Positions 25,324 to 39,400 of a DNA stretch of 64,000 nt are shown piece after piece (within the stretch, counting starts at the first letter, position 1; every line of letters starts with the position of its first letter). The notes under the pieces were generated by a model. That model saw only the letters and a list, made by a program, of their open reading frames with translations, was not told the origin of the DNA and did not search any database. Where the stretch lies: assembly GCA_024305405.1 (NCBI GenBank), contig JAKNDB010000068.1:10773501-10837500 (forward strand), read 5' to 3'. This stretch comes from Dirofilaria immitis. Its lineage: Eukaryota > Nematoda > Chromadorea > Rhabditida > Onchocercidae. A program made the translations under genes and the position numbers.

Positions 25324-28300
25324 CTTACTCATAGATTTATTGAATAATTATCAATGTTTGGTTAGTTATTACATGCGACGGCGGATGGATACAACTATTC
25401 CATTTGAAGCTTTTATGAAAGCATACGAATGTATTCTGGAATGTGTTGAGGATGAATTTGGTAAACGGAAGAAACGCTTAACAGCTGATGATCTCAAACG
25501 TATTGTTATAATCCACAGAACATTGATCAGTCGCGGTTTACACTTGTCACGAATTGGGTATCCTTATTGAATTTTGTCATATTAAATACATAATCGGAGT
25601 TCTTGTTTCTTGTTAAAAAACGGAAAACCAAATAATGCATTTCAGAATTTTCCAATCAAAAAAATTGCATTTTGCTGAATAATTTATAGTGGGATCAAAA
25701 TTGTGTTAAAAATTCCATTTTCAGGGATAGTATATTAACTGAAATAGTTGATTCATTGTTATATGAATGGGAAGAATCAGCTCCACCATCGGTCGCAGTA
25801 CAACAACTTGTTTCACTTCTCTCCAAGCCTATTATTAAGGTGATGCTGACTGTACCAATTAGCCTTTATGGGCATTAAAATTTTATCTAATATGAGGATA
25901 AAACTTCGGAGAATGCAATCCGATTTCGAACTTAGTTACATTAAGTATATGTCTTATACTCTACCTTTTATTTGTAACAATTTCTAGACTAAATTTTATT
26001 AAGTGACAGAATTTCTTCCATCTGTATTGTTATTAAAATTTTAGAGCTTATTCTCCGTTTATGATATTACTTCAAACCGCACTTATTTGCCACAACTACC
26101 AGAAATACCGTATGAAGTTGATGACGATGACGGTATTGCTGTTAAATTGGTTCGACTGGTAAAGGTAATGAAGCACTTGGTGCTACCATAAAATGTGATG
26201 CTGATGGAAGAGTGTATATTGCCCGTATTATAGCTGGAGGAGTGGCTGATCGTAGCGGGAATATTCAGGTTGAGTAATTTTTTTAGATAGATATTGCTAT
26301 TTAATTTAATTAAAAAATTTATCTTAGCAGTTTTATTTTTAATAGTTCTTTAGCCCTTTTTTTGCCTATCTCATAAGATATACGAAACTATTGAAATAAA
26401 ATATTTCATATTATTCTTCATAAATGTATTGTTATTTATTGATGGGAATCGATGCTATTGGTGTAGTGCAATAAAAAACGTTTCAGTTCCAAAATGTCAA
26501 ATTCATTTGAGTATTATCGATCTTTAGATGGTTCTTCATTTCCAATCTTTGCCTATGAAGGATGATTGATCATCAAAGAACCTCAACAAAAATTATGATT
26601 AATAACAATAAATTCGTGTAAATTATCAGAACTTCATGTGATTATTTATGCAGGTTGGTGATCGAGTTTTGGAAGTGAATAATGTCTCTGTTACGGGCAT
26701 GAGCCCAAATGAAATCGTCAAATTGTTGAGTAACGAAAACATTGAAAACAGTACCGTCACTTTCAAATTAGAACCTGCTGAAATACCTGTAGTTATTGCG
26801 TGGAATGAATCACGACACGTTCGTGCTTTGGTAATTTTCATGTTTAAATTTATTCACATATTCTATGTTCAGCATCTTTTGTTGTATGTGTTGATTGATC
26901 CTTTAACTAGAATGTTTAGTTTAAAAAGAATTTTGAAGAATTATTAGTACTGTTTTGCCGTTAATTTACTATTAAGGGAGAAATGTAAAATGTAAAACAC
27001 TTCGTATGTTCTAATATAAGATTTTAGATGATGCGACCGATGACTTGAGTATAGATTTTAATTATAGATTGATTATTCTGGTAGTCGAGATTCCTTGCAT
27101 CCATGTCCGGAAGCAGCTCTTTGTTTCACCCGAGGAGAAATATTAGAGTTAGTGGTAACTGGAGATGAACACTGGTGGCAGGCACGTTCACTCGGACATG
27201 GCTCGTTTGCGACGTTATCATCAGTATCCCCTGGTTAGATCTATCGTACATTACAGTTTTTATTTTTATTGAAGTAATTTCTTTTTGTTATTGCTTGTAA
27301 TATTAAATTTTTATGTAATATTTTTTGCTAATAGAAGTAAAGAAAGAGTGATTTATTGTTTCAGCTAATCAGCTCAAAAAACGTGTAGGTCTTATCCCGT
27401 CAGAAGAATTGCAACAGAAGCATCGAATGCAAAAAGAAAATGAAAAATTTAGAAATGGAAATCGGAAGTATTCAAAAGCTGCCAACGAGGTTTTCTTTAT
27501 TCTTTTTCACTAAAAACTATAAATGTTAATATTTTTCCAGCATACAGTAACCTTGTCTCATTCTTAATATAATTAACGAAGTCTTCATATTTTTTTCTTA
27601 TCAAATTTTAATCGACACATTAATTACTTTTCGAAGTTAACGCTTTTACTGTTTTTACTGCAGTTTATTTTGCATTTTATATTTTATTTGCTTTCAGTTC
27701 AAATTTATTTCAGTGTTTTAATTTTAGTTTGACAGTTTATTATACGAATCAGTATCATTGCTTTATCCAAAACAATCTGTCATCCGGCCTATCGTTTTAA
27801 TTGGACCTCCAGGCGTTGGACGTAATGAACTGAAAAAGCGACTCATAGCTTTATATAGTGATCGCTACGCAACAAGTGTACCGCATACAAGTCGCCCTCA
27901 ACGGTATACTATTTTTAATTAGAAAAAGTTTTTTCATGAGAGTTATCTTGATAGTTTGTTGGCAACTTTTAAGAAGTACCGATGAAATTGTTTACCGACC
28001 GTTTAAAATTAAAGTAGATATCAAATGTCTTAACATAAGGGCAGATTTCCAAATCACTACTCAATTCAATTCGCTTTTTATCTAACTATCTACGTTCCAC
28101 GTTTCTGATCGCAGTCCTCTAATTATCATTCATTGAAATAAAAATATGAAAAAATGATTAGTTAATATCGTTTCACTCATATTTTGCTATCATTTATATA
28201 AGAAAGACCATAAGAATAGAAATTAGTACAGTAACCACTAATTAAGAAATTCATGAAACGAAACGATCAACAATCAGCAATACGTTGCAGTTCATATGAA

Positions 28301-29071
28301 AAAGATGGTGTTGATTATCATTTCGCAAAACGCGACAGTATGGAGCAATGGATAAGACAAGGACGATTTCTTGAATATGGAGAATATAAAGGAAATTTAT
28401 ATGGTACACTCGCTGATTCTGTTCACGCTGTTATTAAGCAAGGTACGGCGCTAGTGATGAAGGATTCATTATTTTTATCAAAAAAATGGGAAAGATATTA
28501 AAGGAAAAGGTATTGTTTTATAATTATTCCAATTCATTTTCAGGTCGCATACCTGTGCTGAATACTCATCCTTTGGCACTACGGATTTTGCGCTCCAAAG
28601 TGTTCAAATCCTTCGTTATTTTTATTAAACCACCGCCGTTTGATATTTTAAAGGTATATATTAGCTACTATAAACAATAAGTTTCATTATAGTATTTGTT
28701 TTTATTAATTTATATAGACAGTCTTAAAAATATTATAGGCATTCAAAAATATTCTGCACATCATCTTTCTAGGAAACTCGACGTCTGCATCATGCACGAA
28801 ATTTGCAAGCTACAGATTCTAGTCACCATGGAGGTATTAGAACATCAGCACCAGTAACAACAGTTCGTGGATTTACAGATTCGGAATTTGAGCAGATGAT
28901 TTCAGCTGGGAACAGCTTTTTCAGATCTATGGACATATATTCGACCATGTGCTGATAAATGCTAATTTCGAAGCTTCATTTGAACAATTATGTAGCGTAG
29001 TGAACAAATTAGAGCACGAACCAACATGGGTACCTTCCGACTGGATCGATCAGGAAAATAAGTTACAATAA
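25324..29071 (+). CDS. MAGUK scaffold of the MPP/PALS family (L27-PDZ-SH3-GK)
   Basis: Membrane-associated scaffold that organises polarity and junction complexes at the cortex. Exons: 25324-25557, 25725-25839, 26045-26268, 26654-26830, 27068-27233, 27365-27489, 27728-27903, 28291-28442, 28544-28653, 28773-29071. Domains: helical N-terminal region, L27 (LTEIVDSLLYEW..LFSVYD), PDZ (ALGATIKCD as carboxylate loop, VGDRVLEVNNV), SH3 (GDEHWWQARS, VGLIPSEE), then guanylate-kinase-like domain (VLIGPPGVGRNELKKRL, VPHTSRP, EKDGVDYHF, EYGEYKGNLYGT, FVIFIKPPPFDIL) ending with WVPSDW. The GK P-loop has Arg where active kinases have Lys, as expected of a non-catalytic MAGUK. One base is missing near 26161-26164 and one in GGG at 28908-28910; with those restored, all exon phases agree over about 592 residues. 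It is closest to MPP7/MPP3 or PALS1; I cannot choose. The 5' end is uncertain. Confidence 0.92.
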
Positions 29072-32000
29072 TATGTCATCATGTTTTTCAGAAGTGAAAT
29101 TACTACAGCACACATATGGAATTTTTTTATCGTTTATGAAATTTGATTTTAAATTTACAATTTTTCGTAAATCTGAGATTTGGTCACTAACAGTAATAAT
29201 TAAGTTTTCAATTATGGGCATTGTCTTTCAGGAAATATCGACTGTGATTTATTTATATTCTATAAGGCAGTGCAACCCAATCTCATTTCTCTTTTCATAA
29301 GCTGTGATATACATCAGGTTTTTTTTTTTTTTTAATATAATTGTAACGATGAATAAAACATTCATCGGATTAGCTACCCCATTAATATACTATAAAACCA
29401 TATCTGTTAATATACTATATGTTATGATGAGTTAGAATCTTAAAATTTTTCACGATTTCTTATATTAAACAAGTTAATTCATTACCGATTTTGTTCTTGA
29501 TTTTATAATTGCTCTTTATTCCTTATTTTTCCTTTATTCCAATTTTGTTTGTGAGCTATTGACCATCTGCCTATTTCCATGTGTGAAACTTTCCACTGTT
29601 TTAGTTTTCATTCCATTTTCATTCTATATTTGTTTTTCATAGAAAGTCGTTACTAAAAATTTTTTTATGTGTTAAAGTAATTTTAGCATCGCCATACTTT
29701 TTTCGTTATAAACATTTTGCGACCTATTTGAAACAAGTTAATTTTATGAGTTAAGATGAAGACTGGTATAGAAAAATTTTAATAATAAAATGGAACGCAA
29801 TGTGTTTCGATGGTACCGTGTAAGCTTACTGTACGATTTTACAATGTTAATATTAAAATCGATTATGCTTTGCGGAAATAATTCAACCAGGAAAGCATAA
29901 ATAAAGATGTCGTTGTTCAGTTATATACAAGATGCTATGAAAAGATGTAAGTCAGCCAGTGAAATTAAATATAAATGCTTGAAATTTTCGCGATGAATAT
30001 GCAGATCGCATCATTTAGTCATCCGGAATGATGAAATCGGTAGAGTAGGGCATCAAATATCTCAGTTATGTTTTTCTTATTACATAACATATCGTTGCGA
30101 AAGAAGGACAATCCGGTCGTTTTATATTGTTTGGCAGTTGAATGAGTCGACAAGAGTAATATCATTAAAAAAGTATATATAATATCGTATTAATACCATA
30201 AATTGTTATTTACTCTATTCTAAAATCCCGATTATAAATTCATTTCTACAATGCAAGTAAAAGAATCGTTACTAAAAACCCTAACGTGAAAGGGACGAAT
30301 CGTCGTTTCCTCCGACGATTGATACCAAAAATTCTGAACAGGTTATATCAATGAATGGTCTACTTTTGCTATAAAATATAGTGTTGGCAGCAAAATTCAT
30401 ATTATTTTTGCCACTGTTTTTATTTTTGTGTTGTGATATGAAATGTTTCATTTTGTTTTTCTAATATTTCATTTCATGAAATAATCAAATAATCAAAATG
30501 ATCCAATGTTAATATTATCAAAATAATCTAATGGTTAGTATTTTCATGAAAAAACTTCCAATATAGAATACTAATTGGAACGAAGAATTCAATTATTTCC
30601 AGTAATTCTAAAGAAAATAGTCAAACACCGATCATATGATTAAATAGTAAGCCTGAAGTAGTGTGAACTCTTGAACGGAACTGATGCATAATCATGTCCA
30701 AGTGATATAATAATTTGAAGAATAGAAAATATTTATAGCATTGAACTTTTCAGTGGTATAAGTATCATATGTTATTATTAACAAGAATAAATTATCAAAA
30801 GAATTGCGGAATATTTTAAAAGAATTTTTCTATTACTTTTGTTTTCTCTCACTTCGATCAATTGATAAGCTTATCAATACTATGCAACTTTTCAGCAAGT
30901 GATGGGAATAAGACTTTACGATCAAAGATTTTTAAAAGTAGAAATAGAAAATGGCGATTTTGGTAGAAATGACCAATGATATTTGATAATTTCTATCAAA
31001 ATAATCAGCTATATTTCTATTATTATTTTTGCGAATTATTTGGATTTTTATCAGAAAATGAAAATAACGAATTAATATACTCGCACTATTTCAAATTGTA
31101 ATTAATGATGAGGTCAATTAACAAAAGGAATTATACTTCTAATGAAAAGTAAATCATATCTGAAGGTAAGTAAATTAAGACAAGGAATATGGTAGAGAGT
31201 GGGGATTCATTCTGACAGATAATCATTGATAATTAAATGGGTGACGAATAACAAAGTTTATTGACAATCAGATTTCTATTCTCGATTCCTGTTGACAATT
31301 TTACTTTCTACTTTTTTAAAAGCATAACTGATATGATAGGAAAGTCAACAAGTGCATCGATTACAAACGATTAGAGTTGAATCATACCATTTTAGTGCAT
31401 TGAGTAATTGATTAGAATAAATTAAGTTTCATATAACTTCAAAATGACATTCTTTTATCAGATAGGCACTGATATTAATTAAAGATTTATGCTTAAATAT
31501 TTTAATTATAAAATTTTATAAATATTCAAATAAATTCCATTCATATATTTTTGTACTTTCCTATTAATCATTTGCCTAATTAATCACATTAATATATACA
31601 TTTAAATGAACTCTTTTGGATTAGATCGGTTTCCGAAGATGACATAATCGCTACTGTTTTTCAGTTCAATTGCTAATATATTCATCAAAATAAATCGGAA
31701 TTGTTGGAACAAGTTGATAATATCATGTCTAATCAATAAATGATATAAATAATAAATAGCATTAAATCTTCCTTCAGATTTTTACACATTTCACATTTGT
31801 TGCATTTTTTTATTTTTCATAATGAATAGAATCATCAAATCATTTTCTTCTTATCCCACAGCCCATTCAATTCTTCCATTTTTTTTTAAGAATTCAATTC
31901 AGAACCCTTCTAGGAATATCTATCTTTTCACCCACAATTTTATTCATATAGCCTTTTTTTATTCCATTATTTTCAATAATGTATTTAATTAGCTCGAACA

Positions 32001-35000
32001 AAAGATAATAAAATAAAGATTATATCTGTTTCTTTATCTATTTATTTATAAGTATTGATTAGAGACTTTTAAACGTGACAAGAATTTTATGCCATCTGAA
32101 GCATATCTGTCTTGAATTACGGCTAAGTGATAAATAGTAAGTGATTTTAGAAGTGTGAGAAGATGAAATATCTTCAAATCGCAAATTCTACAGAAATATT
32201 TGAATATCTTGAGCTTTTTTTTTTGTAAATATCATATAGATTGAAAGAAATTTGATAGATGTCAAATGTTATGCATTTATTGTTGAATGGAGTAAGTATG
32301 CAATATGCATTAATTATATAGTTTATATAGCAGTAGTTTATTTATTAATACACTGTAGAAAGTATCAATATCTAACTGACTTCAATAATATATTGCCGAT
32401 GTATCTTTGTATTGCATATTAGTGTCAATAAAAATTAGTTCTTTTGGCACATAAAAGAAAGTTATGAATTCGAAAATTTTCGGATTAAATTCTCAACCAA
32501 TGATAGTTAGCGCCAATATTCGATTAAGCCACTGCAGGTAGTAGTAATTTTAATTAATGACTACAATCGCTAAATTTTGTAAACATATTATCATTTGCAA
32601 TAACTTTTACTATAAACACTAACAATTGCTAATTCCCTTATCTCACCATAATATTTGCAACCTTTTCAAATGAAATAATTTTTATTTATAATGCTTTTGA
32701 TTGTTAAGAATGAGCAGGTTTAAATTAGCCATCGTTATAGAAATTGTTAATATACCTGTCTAATTTATCCATTTTTTTATATACAATTATTATTAATCGA
32801 GAACGAAATGATTTCATACTTGTTTAATTAAATTTATTATATATCAAACAATATTTACAGTAAAATCAAGAATATCATTAATAAATATTGTTCACTGTTT
32901 AGATATGAGAGAATGACATAGTATAAATTATAAGATATAAACGTATCTGAAAAAATTTATTCAAAATTTACTTATTTAAAATTATGCTGGATATGACATG
33001 TATCAATTGATAGATATTTGATGAAATTTTAAATATTAATTGATACAATTTTATTCTATTTTTCGGTACATTCTCAACATCCCTCATCAAAGCTTCTTGA
33101 ATCATCCAAATTGATATTTGGTAATAACAATAAGGCATCAACGTTCTTGTAGAGAGAATCGATAAAGAAGAACTGAGAGAAAAATTTTAGAATGGAAGGA
33201 AACTTTCATTTATTTTTCATTCTTATTCGTTCAATTTAATTTCATTTAATTTAATTGATTTAAATTGATTATAACTATTAGTCAAGTATGAAATTCAACA
33301 AAATTATTGTTATTCAAATCAATTTGTTATTGTTGTTTATGTTTTTATGCAATTTCCAAATCATTTTCTTTACAGTGTGATTAAATTTCTTCAAAAGTCA
33401 TTATGTAATCGCTTTTATTTAATAAAAGAACCGATAGTGCCAACGAAAAGTAAGGAGATATTCAGGTTCGAAAGATTCAATTTTTTATAGCCCATATTTT
33501 TAAATCTCACAATTTAATATCTAGAGGGATATGAATATTTAGCCATCTTATCATGCAAGTATTTAAAAATTTTTTTATACTTCAGAATGGTTGATCTCAA
33601 CAGATAAATGCGAGGATCAGAAGAAGAAAAAATTTGTTTTCTATAAAATATATAACTAATCTTGTGAAATGGGTTAAATACTTATATTACATATCTTTTG
33701 GATAATTGGCATGTCGAAAAAATTGTTGCTTAATTCGTCAACTAGAAAATCTGATATTTTATTTGATTTAATCGAAAAGAATTATGTCAACAGAAATACA
33801 AAATTCGTTGAAATTACTTACACATAATTCGAGTTTGCTAGTAACTTTTAAGTCACATGTAAGTGTATTTCCCCGGATAGTAAATGTGTTTTGTTGTCAG
33901 ATTATTGCTTTCTTTAAAAAAAAAAAAAAAAAAGGATTGCCATTTTTCAAATAAAACAAGCCAAGTCTGTGTAATTTAATTTAATTAAAATTTTTTTGAC
34001 AAGTAGCAATTTTCTGAATATATTATCTGCCACTTTCAGCAACTTAATTTTCAAGTAACGAAATGATTGAGATTTCAAAAATACAATAAGATAAAATTTT
34101 TTTGTCGAAAATTTCTTGTTTTGTAAAAAGCTGAAAAATAAGAGAAATTTGCATCAATGAAATCTTGATGAAACGAAACAAATATACTAAAATGTTTAAA
34201 TTAAGTAGGAGTTAAATTTTACATATCTGTAAATTTCAGATAGAGAAATTAACCGCCAAAAAATCTACATATATATCATCAGTTTTTGTTTGTAGAAAAG
34301 ATTGGCCAGATCACTTTATCACCTATTGCACCGCTTTTGATAATTAGTGGTTATCCGTCGTTCCAAAATTTTATCAGCAAATTCATGAAACAATTTACGA
34401 CTTCTTCAACAAATTCTGTTGAAAAAAGCGCATATAGTTGAAAGGAAGTGAAAATTTTGCAAATAAATTTACGAATTGAATGCAAAAGATGAATGCATAT
34501 GGAGCATGCAGTATCAAATCACTGTTCTGGAAAATTGCAAAATACTTTCTTTTATTTTCTTTTCTATTTGATATGCATAATATAACGTATAAAAGTTTTC
34601 GCTAATTTTTTTCTTCAAAATTAAAATTATTTAATTTTCCAAAGTTAAATTAAGCAAAATCAATCTTCAAATTTACTTATTAGCTTTACAAAATTCGCTA
34701 TTATTTATTCTTTTTAAGTTATTTAATTTAACAAAATTTAAATTGACAATAATCCTCAAATTTACCTGCGGAGTTGTAATAATTAGTGTAGCATTGATTA
34801 CAATGAGTCAAAAATAATAAGTCGTGATAGGAAGAAATTTTGCTACATTTTCAAGAATTTCCGAGTATAAGCTATCGTTTCTGAAGATTTCTTAGAGCGG
34901 AAAAGAATTTGTACTCCACATATTCATTAACTGCCGTATTTATATTTTTAATGAAACAATTCAAATTTGTCATATTATATGGATCTCGTATAATATTTCA

Positions 35001-36427
35001 CGAGAAGTATTTAAAGTTTTCAGATCTTTTCAGGTGAAATTTAACTTTCTTGTGAATTTTAGAGATCCAATCAGAATTCAGAATCTTTTAAATTTTTTTT
35101 TCTGTTTTTTTTTTTGAGTCCGCTTTTTATCAATTTTATTAACCATTGATGAGTAAGATTAAAACAAAAATTTGCAGAAATCTCTACAATAGATTCACAT
35201 AATTTATTTGAAAATATAGAAATGGCTGGTGAAACGTATTATTTGAAGTAGCAACCGATACTGAATTATTCGCTGCTGAAAGAAAGAGTTATATTATTGA
35301 GCAGTAAACGGTAATTTATAGCAATGGAAATTATCATAGCATATTATTTTGATTTAACTATAATATAAAAATCTTTCTCATAAAAATTAACGTCTAATGA
35401 TATCATTAGAGTGATCATGATAATTTTTAATTGTGATAACTTACAGCTTGCTTTTCTTTGCTCATAACTATCGATGTTATTTATATGTTTAGTAGACCTT
35501 AAAAAAAATGTAACTAAAGTTTTGAATAAAAGCAAGGAAACTTTTTGCTATTTTTATTTATATTTTTTCTATTTTTTTGTGAGCTTAATTTGATTTTTAT
35601 TGCTTTGTTTTTTTCTGGAAATAATATTCTCTTTATAAGTTGATGCTGCTATAATAGATTATTTTTTGACATTAAACTTTGAAATGATAATGCCGACTTA
35701 TTTATTTTCTATTAGAGAAGAATGAGCTAAAATTAATATTATATTTTCTTATTTAATATCAATTAATTTTGGCTCATTCCAAATTAGGAATGAAGATATT
35801 TCAATCAATACAGAAGGTGTTATGATTAATATATGATATGGATAATAAATAGATAACAAAAACTACATGATTATCCTTTGAATTAACTTAAAAATTCAGC
35901 AATTCGTACATTCATTAGTGGCTTTATTACACTTAGAGGATATTGTCGAGTATTAACATGATGATGTTTAATGGCTTCGGATAGTTTGTAATTTGAGATG
36001 ATCGTTTTTTTTTTTTTTTTTTTATTACCAAAACCATATGTATTTTTGGATTATTCGTTATCAACGATTTATTGAAAAGAACAAAAATACATTATTTATA
36101 TTAACAGTGTAATGTATATGCGATCATGTTTTCTCATTTTATTCCAAGCACCCAGTAATATTATCTCATATTGTACTTTCATTTCCTGATACATTGTCTC
36201 TTTTCCAATAAGATTATTCAAATTAATTTTATGGGAAACATCAACCTCATCCTCATAAAAATTACATAAATATAGCAGCCATATATATAATATTACAATT
36301 TGTATTTTAAAAATGGAAATGAATTTTTACTATTAAAGCACATCAAATATGAAAGATCATTGAACACTTTTACAATCTCTCTTAAATGATGACATTCGAA
36401 GTCAAAGGCTAGAAATCATTGTCGTTG
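29072..36427. other. Gene-poor AT-rich region
   Basis: About 7.3 kb between convergent genes (MAGUK on plus, GPCR on minus). No conserved exon was seen. It contains homopolymers (poly-T about 29318-29332, poly-A 33916-33933, poly-T 36005-36023) and a small hairpin at 30298-30321 (AATCGTCG/CGACGATT). No transposase or reverse-transcriptase signature was found. Confidence 0.5.
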
Positions 36428-39400
36428 TTATGATCGTGGTCTATTAAGAAATAGCAGTCGAGTAAGGATACGTTTAAAAGCTGTTCGGAAATCATTCGAA
36501 AATACAGTATAAATGATCGGATTAAGTGCTGAATTCAAATAACCTATAATTTGAAATAGAAAAGTTTCAATGAATATATATTATATCATTCTGCATAAAT
36601 TGAATTAATAAGAGCGAATTTTTTAGTTTACTGATACTAACCTAACCAATTAGTAATGGATTCGATCAATATCGGTATTTTGCAACGACATATCGGTCGA
36701 TATAAAGATACGAGGAAAAATGGTGTCCAACATGCTACAAATGTTCCAGTGATAATAGCAAGTGTACGCCATGCTTTATGCTCACGTTTCATTTTTGTAT
36801 TATCTTTGAAGTATCCTTTTCGCTTTATCCACAAAGAGGTATTCATCTTTTTTGTTGACTTTTATCATTCACTATAAGATTATCATATGATATTGCTTAT
36901 TGAAGCTTATTTGACTTGCGCGTAAGTTAAGAAATCGTGTGAGAGATCGAGATGGAAATAAATAATGGGATAATTTGATCGACTTGTTATAAAAATACGA
37001 TTTCATCTCGTTGACATGAAGTCTTTCCTTACTTTTTAATAATATAAGTTTATCTAATCTCTTACAAGAGACATAGCTGCATGTTTAATACTTCTATGTT
37101 ATTCGCGCTAGAAAGGATCCATTATTCATCTACCAAAGCTCCTTCTTGTCGAACTGTTGATTATGTTACGGTGGTATTCGTTGGCTTCTATATTTTATCT
37201 AAGTTATCGCCTAACCATCGATAACAATGAAGATAAAATGATAGCTTAATTGATTTCTTTTTATCATAATCAATTAAGTAGACTTAATAATTTTAGCTAG
37301 CATTCTACCAACAAAATAATACACACTACACACACATACACTAATATGATGTAATTGTTATTTATTTCGATATAATAATTTTTAATAACTCTTAGCGATT
37401 GATTTTTAATAACTCTTAGCGATTGATCTCTCGATTCATCAAGAATAGAAATGTTTTAAAAATAAAAAAAAATGAATAAACTCGATTGTGAATCGTATTG
37501 ATCCAAATGAGTTTTAGCTTCATCACATAGAAGTTGTTCACCAAATATTGAATCAGTATCCACTGGAGTTTTTTCATTTTTATTGGTTATGTTTGAAACA
37601 ATTTCCGTTCTTGACTATAATACTTGAGTAAAATATATTCATCAAATGAAACGATAAACCAAATTTTTATTTGCAATTTTTTTATTCATTCAAATTGTTG
37701 AATGAATAATTTATGCAAAAATCACGTTACCTTTCAATAACTATCGATCATATTATTAATTATGACTGCTATTATTTTTATTACAATCATCTTAAAAGGT
37801 ATAGCATTTCCTCAATGAGAAGCTAAAATAATTTAAATTGGAATCAAGGATTGTTTAAAACTTTAAACTAAGCAATATATGCTCACCTTCCGAAGCTTAC
37901 GTTGCTCTTGACTATTTGCATCCTGTAGTGAATAATTAATAGTTTTATGACGCTCACGTTCACGTTTGAAACGGCTTTTCGCAGCACGCATAATTTTATA
38001 ATAAATGCATATAATAGCGCATAACGGAATGTAAAATGCAGTTGCCGTACTAAATACCTGTAATTACTTCATGCTTATTTAATACTTTCATGCAAACAAC
38101 GATCAGCTATGAAAAAACGCTTGTTAGTTGTTATATTTCAAACGAGCATTATCGATTTTTGTTAGCATATAATATAGGATATATATATTTATTTATATGT
38201 GTTAGTCAGAATTGTCTGAAAAATAGATATCATCGGATCCTTTCAATCATATTGCGGATTGAAAATTTGTCTATCAAAGTGAGTATACGGGGAATCCATC
38301 TGGCTTCTAAGCTCATATATATATTGATGAATTTATTAAATTTAACTTCCTAGTAATAATTACTTTCATCATTAATAAAAGTTGTATTTATTTCTGTTTT
38401 TCTTTTTTAATATCTTATTTGACAGTATACAGCTTTCAGAAATGCATTCATCATTTAAAATGATGAGAAATTTTTATGACTTCTAAAAGCGTTATTTATT
38501 CTTACTATTTTAATGGTATATATTTTTATGATTTGAAACTTAAATGAGTAATGTGATAAATAAATGGTTAAACGGTGAGTGTTTTGCGGCCAGATTGAAA
38601 TTATAAAATTGAAAAACAATTCTGTATAAGCGAATCAAGGAATAATTAGTCTTGCTTATTATGATTGTGAAATATTTCTTGTAACAAAGCTGTGCTTTAT
38701 TAAATTCCTATTATCAACCTAACCTAAATCATTCATTCTACATTCTCTTTTCTAGGTCATAAAATAAAGACCGAATTAATCTTTCACATAATTTTCGAGA
38801 GAAAACAAGTATACATGACATTTATCAATCATTTTTTCGAATGAAATAAATTTGAATTTTTGAGATATGCTGTCTCTTTTGAAATATATTTGTTAATTTT
38901 TCAAAAAAAGAAAAATCTCACCACAATTTCTTTTATCACTGTAAAGGATCCACAAATTCTAATCCTTTTACACTAACACTTATTTTTTAAATACAAACCA
39001 TTTTTTTAATCAACAAATGTATCAGTAATGCCACATGATAAATTATATTTCTATTCAGGCTCATAAAATTTATCTGTATTTGTGCCGCGATCTATCTGTA
39101 ACCAAAAATATAAAGCTTTTACTAAAATTACCATACCTGATAACTTATTTGTTGACTAATAAGGCACACGCGTTGCTCTATCACCCGTTGATAAAAACCG
39201 CTATCTTTCCAACCAAATATTGGAGCAAGCGAAATGAGTAATGATAAAAACCAAATAATACCTAACATGCTGAATATACGATTTGGATTGCGATTCTGCA
39301 TATACGACACATTCGTAACGCTCCAGTAACGATCTAATGCTGGAAATTTTTTCATTTTTTCTGTTACCATGTAATATACAATCAGAAAAGACACTTTTCA

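Noticed and set aside
26626..26841. 71-codon minus-strand ORF
   Set aside because: Antisense of the PDZ exon 26654-26830.
33467..33480. GGTTCGAAAGA, like a tRNA B box
   Set aside because: No A box, acceptor stem or cloverleaf could be built around it.
35240..35310. Short coding-like run ending in a stop (FEVATDTELFAAERKSYIIEQ)
   Set aside because: Only about 21 codons, with no splice signals or family match; compatible with chance.
36656..36877. 73-codon plus-strand ORF
   Set aside because: Antisense of the GPCR TM6 exon.
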